Below are positions 1 to 12,858 of a stretch of DNA of 18,767 bases, piece after piece (position 1 is the first letter of the stretch; every line of letters begins with the position of its first letter). Source of the stretch: Deltaproteobacteria bacterium (lineage in GTDB: Bacteria > Myxococcota > Polyangia > Haliangiales > Haliangiaceae); the NCBI GenBank assembly GCA_018262455.1, contig JAGSPR010000080.1, positions 1 to 18,767 on the forward strand, written 5' to 3'. The position numbers and the translations under genes were made by a program. The notes beneath the pieces are model-generated. The model was not told the DNA's origin. It was given only the letters and a program-made list of their open reading frames with translations, and ran no database searches.

Positions 1-1677
<1,677 letters not shown>

Positions 1678-1687
1678 GATCGGGACC

Positions 1688-1876
1688 TTAGCTCGGATCG
1701 AGGTCACGACGAGATGCGCGGGACGAGCCCCGCAGGAGGTTCTGCGCCAACCTGCGCCAGCCACGTACGATCGGTACGCGGCCGTCCTCTGGCGGTCCGG
1801 GATGGATCGACGCTAGCCAGGTCCACCAGTGCTGGTGCGCCGTGGCGAGCTCGGGACAAGGACGGCGGCGACTCAT
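1688..1876 (-). CDS. Possible 62-residue micro-ORF upstream of uvrB
   Basis: I do not recognise this product. The ORF starts with ATG in an ATGA overlap with the stop of the micro-ORF before it and ends 10 bases before the proposed uvrB start, so the two could be translationally coupled and co-transcribed into uvrB. The predicted peptide is basic and has five Trp residues in its central part (HQHWWTWLA, then [10 protein letters not shown]). About 74 percent of third codon positions are G or C by hand count, compatible with coding but not decisive in a GC-rich genome. No signal peptide or membrane segment is evident. It could be a remnant of a longer gene, a leader peptide, or chance. Confidence 0.25.
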   Translation of the reverse strand: MSRRRPCPELATAHQHWWTWLASIHPGPPEDGRVPIVRGWRRLAQNLLRGSSRASRRDLDPS

Positions 1877-2019
1877 ACCGGGATGAGATGTTCGGGATGC
1901 CCGATCTCGTTACCGACTCGGGCCTCGCGCGGCGCGAGGCGGCCGTGCGGGCCGTTGATCAGGATGGCCGGGGCTGCGCGCTGCCGGGGGACGAGCCTGG
2001 AGGGGGTGAGCGTGGACAC
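1873..2019 (-). CDS. Possible 48-residue ORF divergent from the WYL-type regulator
   Basis: The product is not recognised. Reading the minus strand, GTG at 2019 follows GGAAG with a six-base spacer, a good ribosome binding site, and the frame runs 48 residues (start MSTLTPSRLVPRQRAAP, end HPEHLIPV) to a TGA that overlaps the next micro-ORF as ATGA. It faces the regulator gene at 2096 across a palindrome at 2058-2075, the position where the target gene of a WYL regulator is often found. At 48 residues it may be the stump of a decayed target gene rather than a functional protein. The frame also stays open upstream to 2193, which overlaps the regulator and is probably not used. Confidence 0.3.
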   Translation of the reverse strand: MSTLTPSRLVPRQRAAPAILINGPHGRLAPREARVGNEIGHPEHLIPV

Positions 2020-2057
2020 GGGAATCTTCCTTTCGTTCTGGACCTTGGCTCCCCGAG

Positions 2058-2075
2058 CTGACAGCCTTTTGTCAG
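2058..2075. promoter_or_regulatory. Palindromic operator candidate CTGACA-N6-TGTCAG
   Basis: Perfect 6-base arms, CTGACA at 2058-2063 and TGTCAG at 2070-2075, are separated by six bases. The element lies in the short gap between the regulator start (2096) and the divergent GTG (2019), where an autoregulated divergent operator would be expected. That it is bound by the adjacent regulator is inference from position and symmetry. Confidence 0.45.
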
Positions 2076-2081
2076 GTTTGT

Positions 2082-2096
2082 TCTGGAGTCTCCAGA
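2082..2096. promoter_or_regulatory. Palindrome over the regulator ribosome binding site and start
   Basis: TCTGGAG at 2082-2088 and CTCCAGA at 2090-2096 form a perfect 7-base inverted repeat around a single T. It contains the GGAG ribosome binding site and the A of the ATG. As DNA it could be an operator. As RNA the one-base loop makes a full hairpin impossible, but a shorter one could mask the binding site. Confidence 0.4.
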
Positions 2097-2740
2097 TGCG
2101 CAAGAAATCCCGGGTGTTCGCGATCGCGGAAGCCCTTCGAGCCCGCCGGACCGGAATCACGGCCCAGGAGCTGGCCAACCGGTTCGGCGTCACGCTGCGG
2201 ACGATCTATCGGGACCTCGCGTCACTGCAGGATGCGGGGATGCCGATCCGCGCGGACCGCGGCCGGGGCGGTGGCTATGCGCTCGACAAGAACTACCAGC
2301 TGCCCCCGATCAACTTCACCGCGCGCGAGGCAGCACTGCTGGTGGCGCTGGCTCGGCTGGCGATCGAGCAACGGTTGATCCCGTTTCCCCGCGCGATCGA
2401 GCGGGCCGCCGACAAGGTCCGCGCCGCGCTCTCGACCTCGGCGCAACGCGAGCTGTTGCGGGTCGTCGCCGAGCTCCAGCTGGTCGGCGTCCCTGCCCTG
2501 CCGATCCCGATCGAAGTGCGCGATGCGGTCGAGACTGCATGGTTCGAGCAACGCACCCTGCGCATCGTGTACGCGAAGTCCGCCTGGCAGATGAGCCCCC
2601 GCCTCGTCCGGATCCGCAACCTCGTGTTCGATCGCTCGATCACGCTGCTCAACTGCATCGATCTGGAGACCGGTGACGAGCGTCAGTTCCGGCTCGATCG
2701 CATCAAGACAGCTGCGATCCACGACTCGCCCCCCAGCTGA
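2096..2740 (+). CDS. Short HTH transcriptional regulator of the YafY/WYL type, WYL motif not conserved
   Basis: This 214-residue protein has an N-terminal HTH_11-type winged helix (about residues 5-65: ITAQELANRFGVTLRTIYRDL, then the wing DRGRGGGYAL) typical of YafY/DeoR-like WYL regulators, which bind DNA and usually sense ligands or nucleic acid through a WYL domain. Residues 140-205 resemble the WYL domain, ending in QFRLDRIKTA, which matches the family's FRLDRI. The namesake WYL triad is replaced by ITL (182-184). Members are commonly around 300 residues with a further C-terminal extension that is absent here. The start is ATG 2096 with GGAG seven bases upstream; an in-frame upstream extension is not needed. 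Its neighbour trmB is convergent. Two palindromes lie just upstream. Regulator identity is firm; effector and targets are unknown. The protein may be decayed or specialised. Confidence 0.85.
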   Translation: MRKKSRVFAIAEALRARRTGITAQELANRFGVTLRTIYRDLASLQDAGMPIRADRGRGGGYALDKNYQLPPINFTAREAALLVALARLAIEQRLIPFPRAIERAADKVRAALSTSAQRELLRVVAELQLVGVPALPIPIEVRDAVETAWFEQRTLRIVYAKSAWQMSPRLVRIRNLVFDRSITLLNCIDLETGDERQFRLDRIKTAAIHDSPPS

Positions 2741-2779
2741 ACGCGTGACAGGCAGCCCGACGACGCACCGGGCAAGCCG

Positions 2780-3385
2780 TCAGCACCGACGATAGAAGAT
2801 CCGCCAGATCGGGAGCCCTGTCTCCTCCGCGTTCTGCTCGCGCCACGACCGCACGCCGTACGGATTGCCTTCGCGCCAGAACGTCCACTCGCCCGCGAGG
2901 TTCGTGAACCGTGCATCGCCCTCGAACGTCCTCATCGCGTCGAGCGCGATGTCCCAGACATCGGTCTGCACGAACACGTCGGCACCGGAGCGTGCCGCCC
3001 GCGCGATCCCCTCCGCGAGCGCCTCGTCGATCATCCGGCGATCCTGATGGCGACGCTTGAACCACGGATCGGGGAAGTTGATGTAGACGCGCTCGATCGA
3101 GGCCTCGGGAAACACCTCCGCCATGTGGAGCTGCGCCTGGCAGAACACCGCGTGGACCGGCACGCCCAGCTCGCGCGCCCGCCGGTTCACGAGCCTCGAC
3201 AGGTCCTCGCGGATCTCGAGACCGACGTAGAGCCGGGATGGATCGCGGGCGGCCCGCTCGAACAGGAACTGCGCCTCGGCACACCCGATCTCGACCTCGA
3301 CCAGCCGTCCATCGAGCGGGGGACGCTCGCCGCGAAACCGCGCGAAGTGGATCTGGTTCGGGTTGACGTGCTGGCGGATGCGCAC
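2780..3385 (-). CDS. trmB: tRNA (guanine-46-N7)-methyltransferase TrmB
   Basis: TrmB methylates N7 of G46 in the variable loop of tRNA using S-adenosylmethionine. The 201-residue product has the SAM-binding motif VEIGCAEAQFL (residues 30-41), the acidic strand end YVGLEI (53-58), the family signature NFPDPW at 103-108 followed by FKRRHQDRR, and a C-terminal substrate-binding segment (EETGLPIWRIFYRR). Length is normal for the family. The start GTG at 3385 lies three bases after the TGA of the nudix gene, and the conserved N-terminus leaves little room, so translation is probably coupled to that gene. The Phe after NFPDPW, where Pro is common, is a small deviation. It converges on the regulator gene with a 39-base gap and no obvious terminator. 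Confidence 0.95.
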   Translation of the reverse strand: MRIRQHVNPNQIHFARFRGERPPLDGRLVEVEIGCAEAQFLFERAARDPSRLYVGLEIREDLSRLVNRRARELGVPVHAVFCQAQLHMAEVFPEASIERVYINFPDPWFKRRHQDRRMIDEALAEGIARAARSGADVFVQTDVWDIALDAMRTFEGDARFTNLAGEWTFWREGNPYGVRSWREQNAEETGLPIWRIFYRRC

Positions 3386-3388
3386 GCG

Positions 3389-3814
3389 TCAGTCCCACAC
3401 GGCGTCGAGCGCCAGGTAGCCGAACTGACGGACGTTGAGCGGTGACTCGAGGCGCTCGAGCTCGCTGCGCATGACCCAGCGCCAGGCTCCGAACTCGTCG
3501 TTCGGCTTGACCTCCGCATCCGGTGGAACCTCGGCAACGAACACGAAGTTCATGTGCAGGCCCTTCGAGCCGGCGAGATGTTCCTCGTAGCCGAGCAGTC
3601 CCGGCGGGACTCCATCGAGCGCCCCGCGCAGCGAGTGAAACGCACCGACCAGCGAGGTCTCCTCGCGGAGCTCGCGGACCGCGGCCTCGATCGGCGTCTC
3701 GCCGGGCTCGACCTCCCCTCCGATCGGCAGCCAGGTCTGGAGTCGACGGTGTTCGATCACGAGCACCCGCTCGCCGCGCCGCGCGTAGACTGCCACGCTG
3801 AACGCGCGCCTCAT
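3389..3814 (-). CDS. NUDIX hydrolase family protein
   Basis: NUDIX enzymes hydrolyse nucleoside diphosphates linked to another moiety using divalent metal. The 141-residue protein carries a Nudix box at about residues 33-55: GEVEPGE, seven residues, then RELREETSL. The usual Gly near the end of the box is Ser, a common variation, and all catalytic Glu positions are kept. The start is ATG 3814, preceded by GAGG at a workable distance; the frame is open further upstream but the family N-terminus (MRRAFSVAVYARRGERVLVI) begins here. It is followed almost without gap by trmB, suggesting one transcript. Substrate cannot be predicted: sanitising of oxidised nucleotides and ADP-ribose or dinucleotide hydrolysis are all possible. 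Confidence 0.9.
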   Translation of the reverse strand: MRRAFSVAVYARRGERVLVIEHRRLQTWLPIGGEVEPGETPIEAAVRELREETSLVGAFHSLRGALDGVPPGLLGYEEHLAGSKGLHMNFVFVAEVPPDAEVKPNDEFGAWRWVMRSELERLESPLNVRQFGYLALDAVWD

Positions 3815-3973
3815 GGCAGCACCTCGATCAGCCCGAGTGCCCGCCAGGAAGTGTGACCAAGCGCCGCCGCATTCACTTCGGGAGTTTAGCCCAGTCCGCG
3901 TGAACTTCGTCTGCCGGCATCGGCCAACCGTCCGAGCGACGAGCGTGGAGACTCCGTCGACAAGTCGCATCGC

Positions 3974-3992
3974 CCGAGGGTTGCACCCTCGG
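3974..3992. repeat. Hairpin-forming inverted repeat between the nudix and DUF72-like genes
   Basis: CCGAGGGT at 3974-3981 and ACCCTCGG at 3985-3992 form a perfect 8-base stem with a TGC loop. It lies 75 bases before the DUF72-like start in the divergent gap 3815-4066, so it could sit in that gene's leader. There is no T-tract on either side, so a classical intrinsic terminator is not supported. The rest of the gap shows no clear promoter. Confidence 0.5.
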
Positions 3993-4066
3993 CAGCGAGG
4001 ACGTAGCTTGCGCCGACTGCCGCGCTCCGCCCCGCTCTCGGCGGCGTTCGCAGCCCAAACCCCACC

Positions 4067-4813
4067 ATGACTGACGCTCGCATCGGCACTGTCGATCTTC
4101 CGGACCGCCTCGAGCGCGAGCGCTACTTTCGCGAGCTCAGTTATCTGGAGCTCTCGCTGCTGTTCGCGGGGCCTGTCAAGCCATCGGTCCTCGCGAAGTG
4201 GAAGGAAGTCGCGCCCCCTAAGTCACTGGGCCTCGTTGCGCCCTGGGTGCTGACGCATCGCCAGCCACCCAAGGCTGCGAAGCTGTGGGCCCACGACGCG
4301 ACCGTCGGAGATTTTCGCGACAGTGCCCTCGGTCGTGCGGCGCTGGTCGAGCTGCGCGCAGCCGTCGATCTGCTCGACGCAAGCTGCGTCGTGTTTCGCT
4401 CTCCCTCGCTGTTCGCGGCCTCGGCAGCGAATCGCGACCAGCTGCGACGGTTCTTCGGCGAGCTCGCGACGGTAGACGCCGTGGGGGTCGAGCGAGTCTG
4501 GGTTCCCGATGGCCTGTGGGACACGCGGACAGCGATCGTGTTCGCCAACGAGCTCGGCGTCACCTGCGCCTTCGATCCGATGGTTCGCGATCCCAGCGAA
4601 TCTCCCGAGGTCTACTACGACCTCGACCTGAAGAATCTGTACTTCCGGATCACGGGACTCGGCCGCTCGGGCGCGATTCGAGGCGAACGACAGGAAGACC
4701 TCCTGTCATTGCTCGAGCACTACGAGGGCGTGCCGGCCACGATCGCGTACGACTCGCCGCAGCGATGGAACGACGCCCGCAACTTCAAGAAGACGCTCGA
4801 AGCTGCGGACTGA
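4067..4813 (+). CDS. Divergent DUF72 (YecE-like) TIM-barrel family protein
   Basis: The 248-residue protein has a DUF72-like layout. An N-terminal half reads YFRELSYLELSLLFAGPVKPSVLAKW, parallel to the family's pattern of a strand pointing to a Glu and then a Trp-ending helix. A middle segment reads RSPSLFAASAANRDQLRRFFGEL, as in the family's PPSF...N..RL..FL. The C-terminal part has an arginine strand (LYFRITGLGRSG) and an IAYDSP...DARNF ending resembling the family's NN....A..NA. The family's N-terminal GTSGWSY signature is reduced to IGTVDLP here. DUF72 has no established biochemical function. No Shine-Dalgarno is apparent before ATG 4067. It converges on the 65-residue gene with a 25-base gap. 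Family assignment is by hand comparison, so it is moderately sure. Confidence 0.7.
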   Translation: MTDARIGTVDLPDRLERERYFRELSYLELSLLFAGPVKPSVLAKWKEVAPPKSLGLVAPWVLTHRQPPKAAKLWAHDATVGDFRDSALGRAALVELRAAVDLLDASCVVFRSPSLFAASAANRDQLRRFFGELATVDAVGVERVWVPDGLWDTRTAIVFANELGVTCAFDPMVRDPSESPEVYYDLDLKNLYFRITGLGRSGAIRGERQEDLLSLLEHYEGVPATIAYDSPQRWNDARNFKKTLEAAD

Positions 4814-4838
4814 CCGTCGAGCCAATCACGAGAAGACG

Positions 4839-5036
4839 CTAGAAGACGAACGTTGCAGTCGGAATCGGCAGCTCCCCGGCCTTCTTCGGCAGCTCCTGAA
4901 TGCTGCGCGACGACTTCCGCTCGACCATCTGGATCATCGGTTCGGATTTCCTCGACGCGACCGCTACGGTCTTCTTCGCGGGACTTCCATTGCCCTTACG
5001 TGCTGCAGGGCGCGCAGTCATCACCTTGGATCGCAT
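4839..5036 (-). CDS. 65-residue basic protein of unknown function
   Basis: I do not recognise this protein. ATG 5036 is preceded by GGGGGAG with a five-base spacer, one of the strongest ribosome binding sites in the window, and by a TTGACA-18-TAGAGT promoter. The product is rich in Lys, Arg, Ala, Ser and Pro in its first 50 residues (8 Lys and 6 Arg against 4 Glu in the whole protein) and ends in a distinct uncharged tail, GELPIPTATFVF. It has no signal peptide, membrane segment or Cys. The shape could suit a nucleic-acid-binding small protein or a precursor peptide with a leader and a core, but no modifying enzyme lies nearby. It is divergent from pepA and convergent with the DUF72-like gene. 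Confidence 0.65.
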   Translation of the reverse strand: MRSKVMTARPAARKGNGSPAKKTVAVASRKSEPMIQMVERKSSRSIQELPKKAGELPIPTATFVF

Positions 5037-5066
5037 TCAAACTCCCCCGGAGTTTTGTTCGTAACG

Positions 5067-5096
5067 ACTCTACGGAGCTGAGGATTGAAGTGTCAA
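5067..5096 (-). promoter_or_regulatory. Sigma70-like promoter for the 65-residue gene
   Basis: On the minus strand TTGACA (5096-5091) is followed by an 18-base spacer and TAGAGT (5072-5067, four of six consensus bases). The start of transcription would be near 5060, leaving a leader of about 24 bases that contains the strong ribosome binding site. Confidence 0.65.
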
Positions 5097-5126
5097 TGTA
5101 GGCAATCTATTTCCTCGACGGAAGCC

Positions 5127-5155
5127 TTGGTCTTCCGGATCTCGTGTCGTATAAC
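5127..5155 (+). promoter_or_regulatory. Candidate sigma70-like promoter for pepA
   Basis: TATAAC at 5150-5155 matches five of six -10 bases; a weak -35, TTGGTC, lies at 5127-5132 with a 17-base spacer. Transcription would start near 5162, about 28 bases before ATG 5190. This supports ATG 5190 over the upstream in-frame codon at 5085, which lies before the promoter. It is back to back with the minus-strand promoter at 5067-5096. Confidence 0.55.
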
Positions 5156-5189
5156 CGCCACCGCACTTTCCCAGGAGTTTCGAGAATTT

Positions 5190-6725
<1,536 letters not shown>

Positions 6726-6786
6726 GCTCGCCGCGGGTTCTGCGTGGTTTCATTAATCATATCACCCTGTTGAGAACGTCGGCCGG

Positions 6787-6816
6787 TTGACAGTCCCGGG
6801 ACTGGGCTGGTATCCT
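6787..6816 (+). promoter_or_regulatory. Strong sigma70-like promoter of cdnL
   Basis: A perfect TTGACA at 6787-6792, an 18-base spacer and TATCCT at 6811-6816 with TGG just before it. An A/T-rich stretch at about 6749-6766, in the otherwise featureless pepA-cdnL gap, could act as an UP element. Transcription would begin near 6823, immediately before GTG 6825. Confidence 0.7.
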
Positions 6817-6824
6817 TGAATTCT

Positions 6825-7328
6825 GTGTTGAAGCAGCAGTTCACTGTCGGCGACAAGGCCGTCTACCCGGTGCACGGGGTGGCCGAGGTGGTGGCGCTCG
6901 AGCACCGCGACATCGGCGGCAGCAACACGAGCGTCTACATTCTCAGGATCATCCAGACCGGTCTCAAGATCATGGTGCCCACCATGAACGCCGGGTCCGT
7001 TGGTCTTCGCGACCTCATCACTGCCAAGCAGGTGAAGGAGGTCTTCTCGATCCTGAAGGCTCGCGACATTCCGCGTGACACCCAGACCTGGAATCGTCGC
7101 TATCGCGAGTTCATGGAGAAGATCAAGACGGGCAGCGTCTTCGAGATCGCCGAGGTCATGCGCGACCTCAGCGTGCTCCGGGCCACCAAGGAGCTGTCGT
7201 TTGGCGAGCGCAAGATGCTCGACACCGCACGCGGGTTGCTGACGAAGGAGCTCGCGCTCGCCAAGGGCGTCGGCGAAGACCAGATCGCCATCGAGATCGA
7301 CGCGATCTTCGCGCAAGCCGTTGCCTGA
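6825..7328 (+). CDS. cdnL: CarD-like RNA polymerase-binding regulator CdnL
   Basis: CdnL/CarD proteins bind the RNA polymerase beta subunit and stabilise open promoter complexes, notably at rRNA promoters. The 167-residue product has the N-terminal RNAP-interaction domain (about residues 5-62, FTVGDKAVYPVHGVAEV to GSVGLRDL) and the helical C-terminal DNA-binding domain (WNRRYREFMEKIKTGSVFEIAEVMRDL, then LSFGERKMLDTARGLL), closely matching M. xanthus CdnL as I recall it. Trp89 is the likely counterpart of the residue that wedges into the promoter minor groove. It lacks the HMGA-like tail of CarD itself, hence the CdnL call. The start is GTG 6825; TTG 6816 overlaps the -10 and cannot be used from this promoter, and TTG 6828 is an alternative. 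There is no Shine-Dalgarno, so the message is probably leaderless. Confidence 0.94.
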   Translation: MLKQQFTVGDKAVYPVHGVAEVVALEHRDIGGSNTSVYILRIIQTGLKIMVPTMNAGSVGLRDLITAKQVKEVFSILKARDIPRDTQTWNRRYREFMEKIKTGSVFEIAEVMRDLSVLRATKELSFGERKMLDTARGLLTKELALAKGVGEDQIAIEIDAIFAQAVA

Positions 7329-7380
7329 ACGAGCGTGAAGCGTCCACCCCGGTGCTCGGTGCCGGTGAGCGGGCGGGTCT

Positions 7381-7400
7381 CCTGACCGCTCGCGGTCAGG
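7381..7400. terminator. Hairpin between convergent cdnL and fabH
   Basis: CCTGACCG at 7381-7388 and CGGTCAGG at 7393-7400 form a perfect 8-base stem with a CTCG loop, inside the 87-base convergent gap. Position suggests a bidirectional terminator, but no T-tract follows on either strand, so termination strength is uncertain. Confidence 0.5.
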
Positions 7401-7415
7401 GCAGCTCGACGCGGA

Positions 7416-8411
7416 TCAGTAGCGCAGGAAGACCGAGCCCCAGGTCAACCCAGCGCCGAACGCGACGAGGCAGACCAGGTTTCCGGGCTGGATCTTTCCG
7501 AGCTCGATCGCCTCGTGCATGCAGATCGGAATCGAGGCGGCGGTGGTGTTGCCGTAACGCTGGATGTTGTTGTGCATCTTCTCGGGTGGCAGACCGATCA
7601 TCTGCGCCACCATCTGGTTGATCCGCAGATTCGCCTGGTGCGGGATGACCATGTCGATGTCGGCGAGGGTGACGCCGTTCGCGACCATGCCCTCCATGAT
7701 CGCCTGCGGGATCCGGGTCACCGCGTGCTTGAAGACCTTCTTGCCGTTCATCTTGGGGAAGTGCTTGCCCTCGGCCATCGCCTCGACGCTGAGGCGTGGA
7801 TTGCGCGCGCTGGCGGGGTACTCGGTCCACAGGATCTCGGCTTCGCTACCATCGGCATGGAGGTGCGTGGACAGGATCATGTGCTTGTCATCGGTCGCGC
7901 GGCCGACCACGACCGCGCCTGCACCATCTCCGAAGATCACGGTGACGTCACGACCAGCGGTGGAGATGTCGAGTCCGGTCGAGTGGACCTCGGAGCCGAT
8001 CATCAAGATGTTCTTGTACTGGCCCATCCGGATGAAAGCGTCGGCGATGGAGAGCCCGTAGATGAAGCCGGTGCACTGCTGCCGGATGTCGAGGCACGGG
8101 ATCTCCTTGAGGCCGAGCGCCCGCTGCACGAACACGGCGGTGCCCGGGAAGAAGAAGTCCGGCGACAGGGTCGCGTAGATGATGAGATCGATGTCCTTCG
8201 GATCGATTCCCGCCCGCTCGATCGCCTGCTTGCTGGCGGCGGCCGCGAGCATCGTGCCGGTCTCGCCCTCGGACACCCAGCGACGCTGTTCGATCCCCGT
8301 ACGCTCGACGATCCACTCGTGAGACGTCTCCATGCGTGCGGCGAGATCGTGGTTCGTGACGATGCGCGACGGCACGTTCATGCCGATGCCCAGGATGCGG
8401 CTGCGATACAT
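7416..8411 (-). CDS. fabH: Beta-ketoacyl-ACP synthase III (FabH)
   Basis: FabH condenses an acyl-CoA (acetyl- or branched-chain) with malonyl-ACP to start type II fatty acid synthesis in the cytosol. The 331-residue protein has the thiolase fold with the full triad: Cys113 in DIRQQCTGF, His258 in IPHQANLRI and Asn288 in YGNTTAASIP. Length is normal. The start is ATG 8411, matching the family N-terminus; the ribosome binding site is weak. It stands alone, away from any fab cluster, convergent with cdnL and divergent from the histidine phosphatase across 91 bases that hold a short hexamer repeat. Substrate choice (acetyl against branched primers or a secondary-metabolite role) cannot be read from this sequence. 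The extended Phe-rich PDFFFPG near residues 84-90 lies close to the family's substrate pocket region. Confidence 0.95.
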   Translation of the reverse strand: MYRSRILGIGMNVPSRIVTNHDLAARMETSHEWIVERTGIEQRRWVSEGETGTMLAAAASKQAIERAGIDPKDIDLIIYATLSPDFFFPGTAVFVQRALGLKEIPCLDIRQQCTGFIYGLSIADAFIRMGQYKNILMIGSEVHSTGLDISTAGRDVTVIFGDGAGAVVVGRATDDKHMILSTHLHADGSEAEILWTEYPASARNPRLSVEAMAEGKHFPKMNGKKVFKHAVTRIPQAIMEGMVANGVTLADIDMVIPHQANLRINQMVAQMIGLPPEKMHNNIQRYGNTTAASIPICMHEAIELGKIQPGNLVCLVAFGAGLTWGSVFLRY

Positions 8412-8430
8412 CCAGACTGGCTACCACGGG

Positions 8431-8448
8431 CGCGAGCGCGAGCGCGAG
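8431..8448. repeat. CGCGAG hexamer repeat in the fabH-phosphatase divergent gap
   Basis: Three exact tandem copies of CGCGAG. It lies 20 bases upstream of the fabH ATG. Copy number could change by slippage, and it may simply be low-complexity GC-rich sequence. Confidence 0.6.
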
Positions 8449-8502
8449 CGCCGAGGTTCCACCAGTCGCGTGACTCGGCGCGTCACGGTGTAGAGTCCTT
8501 CC

Positions 8503-9150
8503 ATGAACATCCTGCTGGTCCGCCACGGCGAGACGGCGTGGAACCGAGAGGGCCGCTATCAGGGCCGTACCGATATCCCGCTGTCGCCCGAAGGAGAGCG
8601 TCAGGTCGCTGCGCTCTCGGCTCGGCTGACCCACCTCCCGATCAAGCTCGCGGTGGCCTCTCCGCTGTCGCGCGCTCGGCGAACAGCCGAGGTCGTGCTG
8701 TCCGGTCGAGCTGTCCCGCTCGAGCTCGCTCCGGGGCTCATGGAGATCTCGCACGGCGCGTGGGAAGGCAAGCTGTCGACCGATGTGGAAGCGGCGCATG
8801 CAGCGATGCTCGGGCTGTGGCGTGGCAGTCCCGACCGCGAGGTCCCCGCGGGACCAGGCGCCGAGACGCTGGGAGATGTCGAGCGTCGCGCCTGGCCCGT
8901 GCTCGAGACCCTCGCGAGCAGGCTGACCGGTGACGAGACGGCGCTCGTGGCTGCACACGATGCCGTGAACCGGGTGCTGCTCTGCCGCGTCCTCGGCCTC
9001 CCCCTCACGCGGGTCTGGTCGTTCCGTCAGGCCCCCGCGACGCTGAACGTGCTCGCGGGGCCCTCGCTGGCCGAGTTGCAGCTCGTTCGACTCAACGACT
9101 CGGAGCACGTCGCCCCGCTGTTGCGCGAAGCGCTGCACCGCGCGCTGTGA
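8503..9150 (+). CDS. Histidine phosphatase superfamily protein (phosphoglycerate mutase-like)
   Basis: The 215-residue protein belongs to the branch 1 histidine phosphatases, which pass phosphate through a phospho-His. Visible motifs are LVRHGET at the N-terminus (His8 nucleophile, Arg7), SPLSRARRTAE (Arg57), the acid/base Glu81 in MEISHGAWEG, and the second His152 in AHDAVNR. These are all expected catalytic positions. Similar sequences are annotated as CobC, GpmB or sugar phosphatases, and the substrate cannot be told apart here. The start is ATG 8503, exactly at the RHG motif's usual distance. No good Shine-Dalgarno precedes it, and a TAGAGT at 8491-8496 would place the transcript start at or next to the ATG, but no convincing -35 accompanies it. 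It converges on gyrB over 63 bases, which hold only a GGGGCCCC palindrome. Confidence 0.9.
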   Translation: MNILLVRHGETAWNREGRYQGRTDIPLSPEGERQVAALSARLTHLPIKLAVASPLSRARRTAEVVLSGRAVPLELAPGLMEISHGAWEGKLSTDVEAAHAAMLGLWRGSPDREVPAGPGAETLGDVERRAWPVLETLASRLTGDETALVAAHDAVNRVLLCRVLGLPLTRVWSFRQAPATLNVLAGPSLAELQLVRLNDSEHVAPLLREALHRAL

Positions 9151-9213
9151 CTCCTTCGACGGTCGCGCAGGGGCCCCCGCATGAGGACCCTCGCGAAGGC
9201 CGGCGAGCCTGCG

Positions 9214-11661
<2,448 letters not shown>

Positions 11662-11698
11662 TCACCGAGCCTGACGAGACGAGCCGTGTTGGTACCAC

Positions 11699-11746
11699 AC
11701 GCAGGGTGCGTTCGGAAGCTACTGACGCGTGTTTCGAGGTGCGTCA
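11699..11746. repeat. Two inverted repeats in the recF-gyrB gap
   Basis: Within the 96-base gap, ACGCA (11699-11703) and TGCGT (11707-11711) form a 5-base hairpin with a 3-base loop. TGACGC (11723-11728) and GCGTCA (11741-11746) form a 6-base inverted repeat with a 12-base spacer. They could be part of a gyrB leader or operator; function is unknown. Confidence 0.4.
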
Positions 11747-11757
11747 ATCACTCAGAT

Positions 11758-12855
<1,098 letters not shown>

Positions 12856-12858
12856 CGG

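Noticed and set aside
1764..1778. CGTAC-N5-GTACG inverted repeat upstream of uvrB as a LexA site
   Set aside because: It does not match a LexA box I know and lies within a possible micro-ORF; symmetry alone in short arms is weak.
5085..5189. Upstream in-frame extension of pepA (35 residues, Cys-rich)
   Set aside because: It begins before the likely pepA promoter and overlaps the divergent promoter; ATG 5190 matches the family N-terminus.
8469..8487. CGTGAC-N7-GTCACG dyad before the histidine phosphatase as an operator
   Set aside because: Arms of six GC-rich bases are not rare in this composition and nothing else ties it to regulation.
7515..8933. Long plus-strand frame opposite fabH running into the phosphatase gene
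   Set aside because: Antisense of fabH and out of frame with the histidine phosphatase; no recognisable domain.
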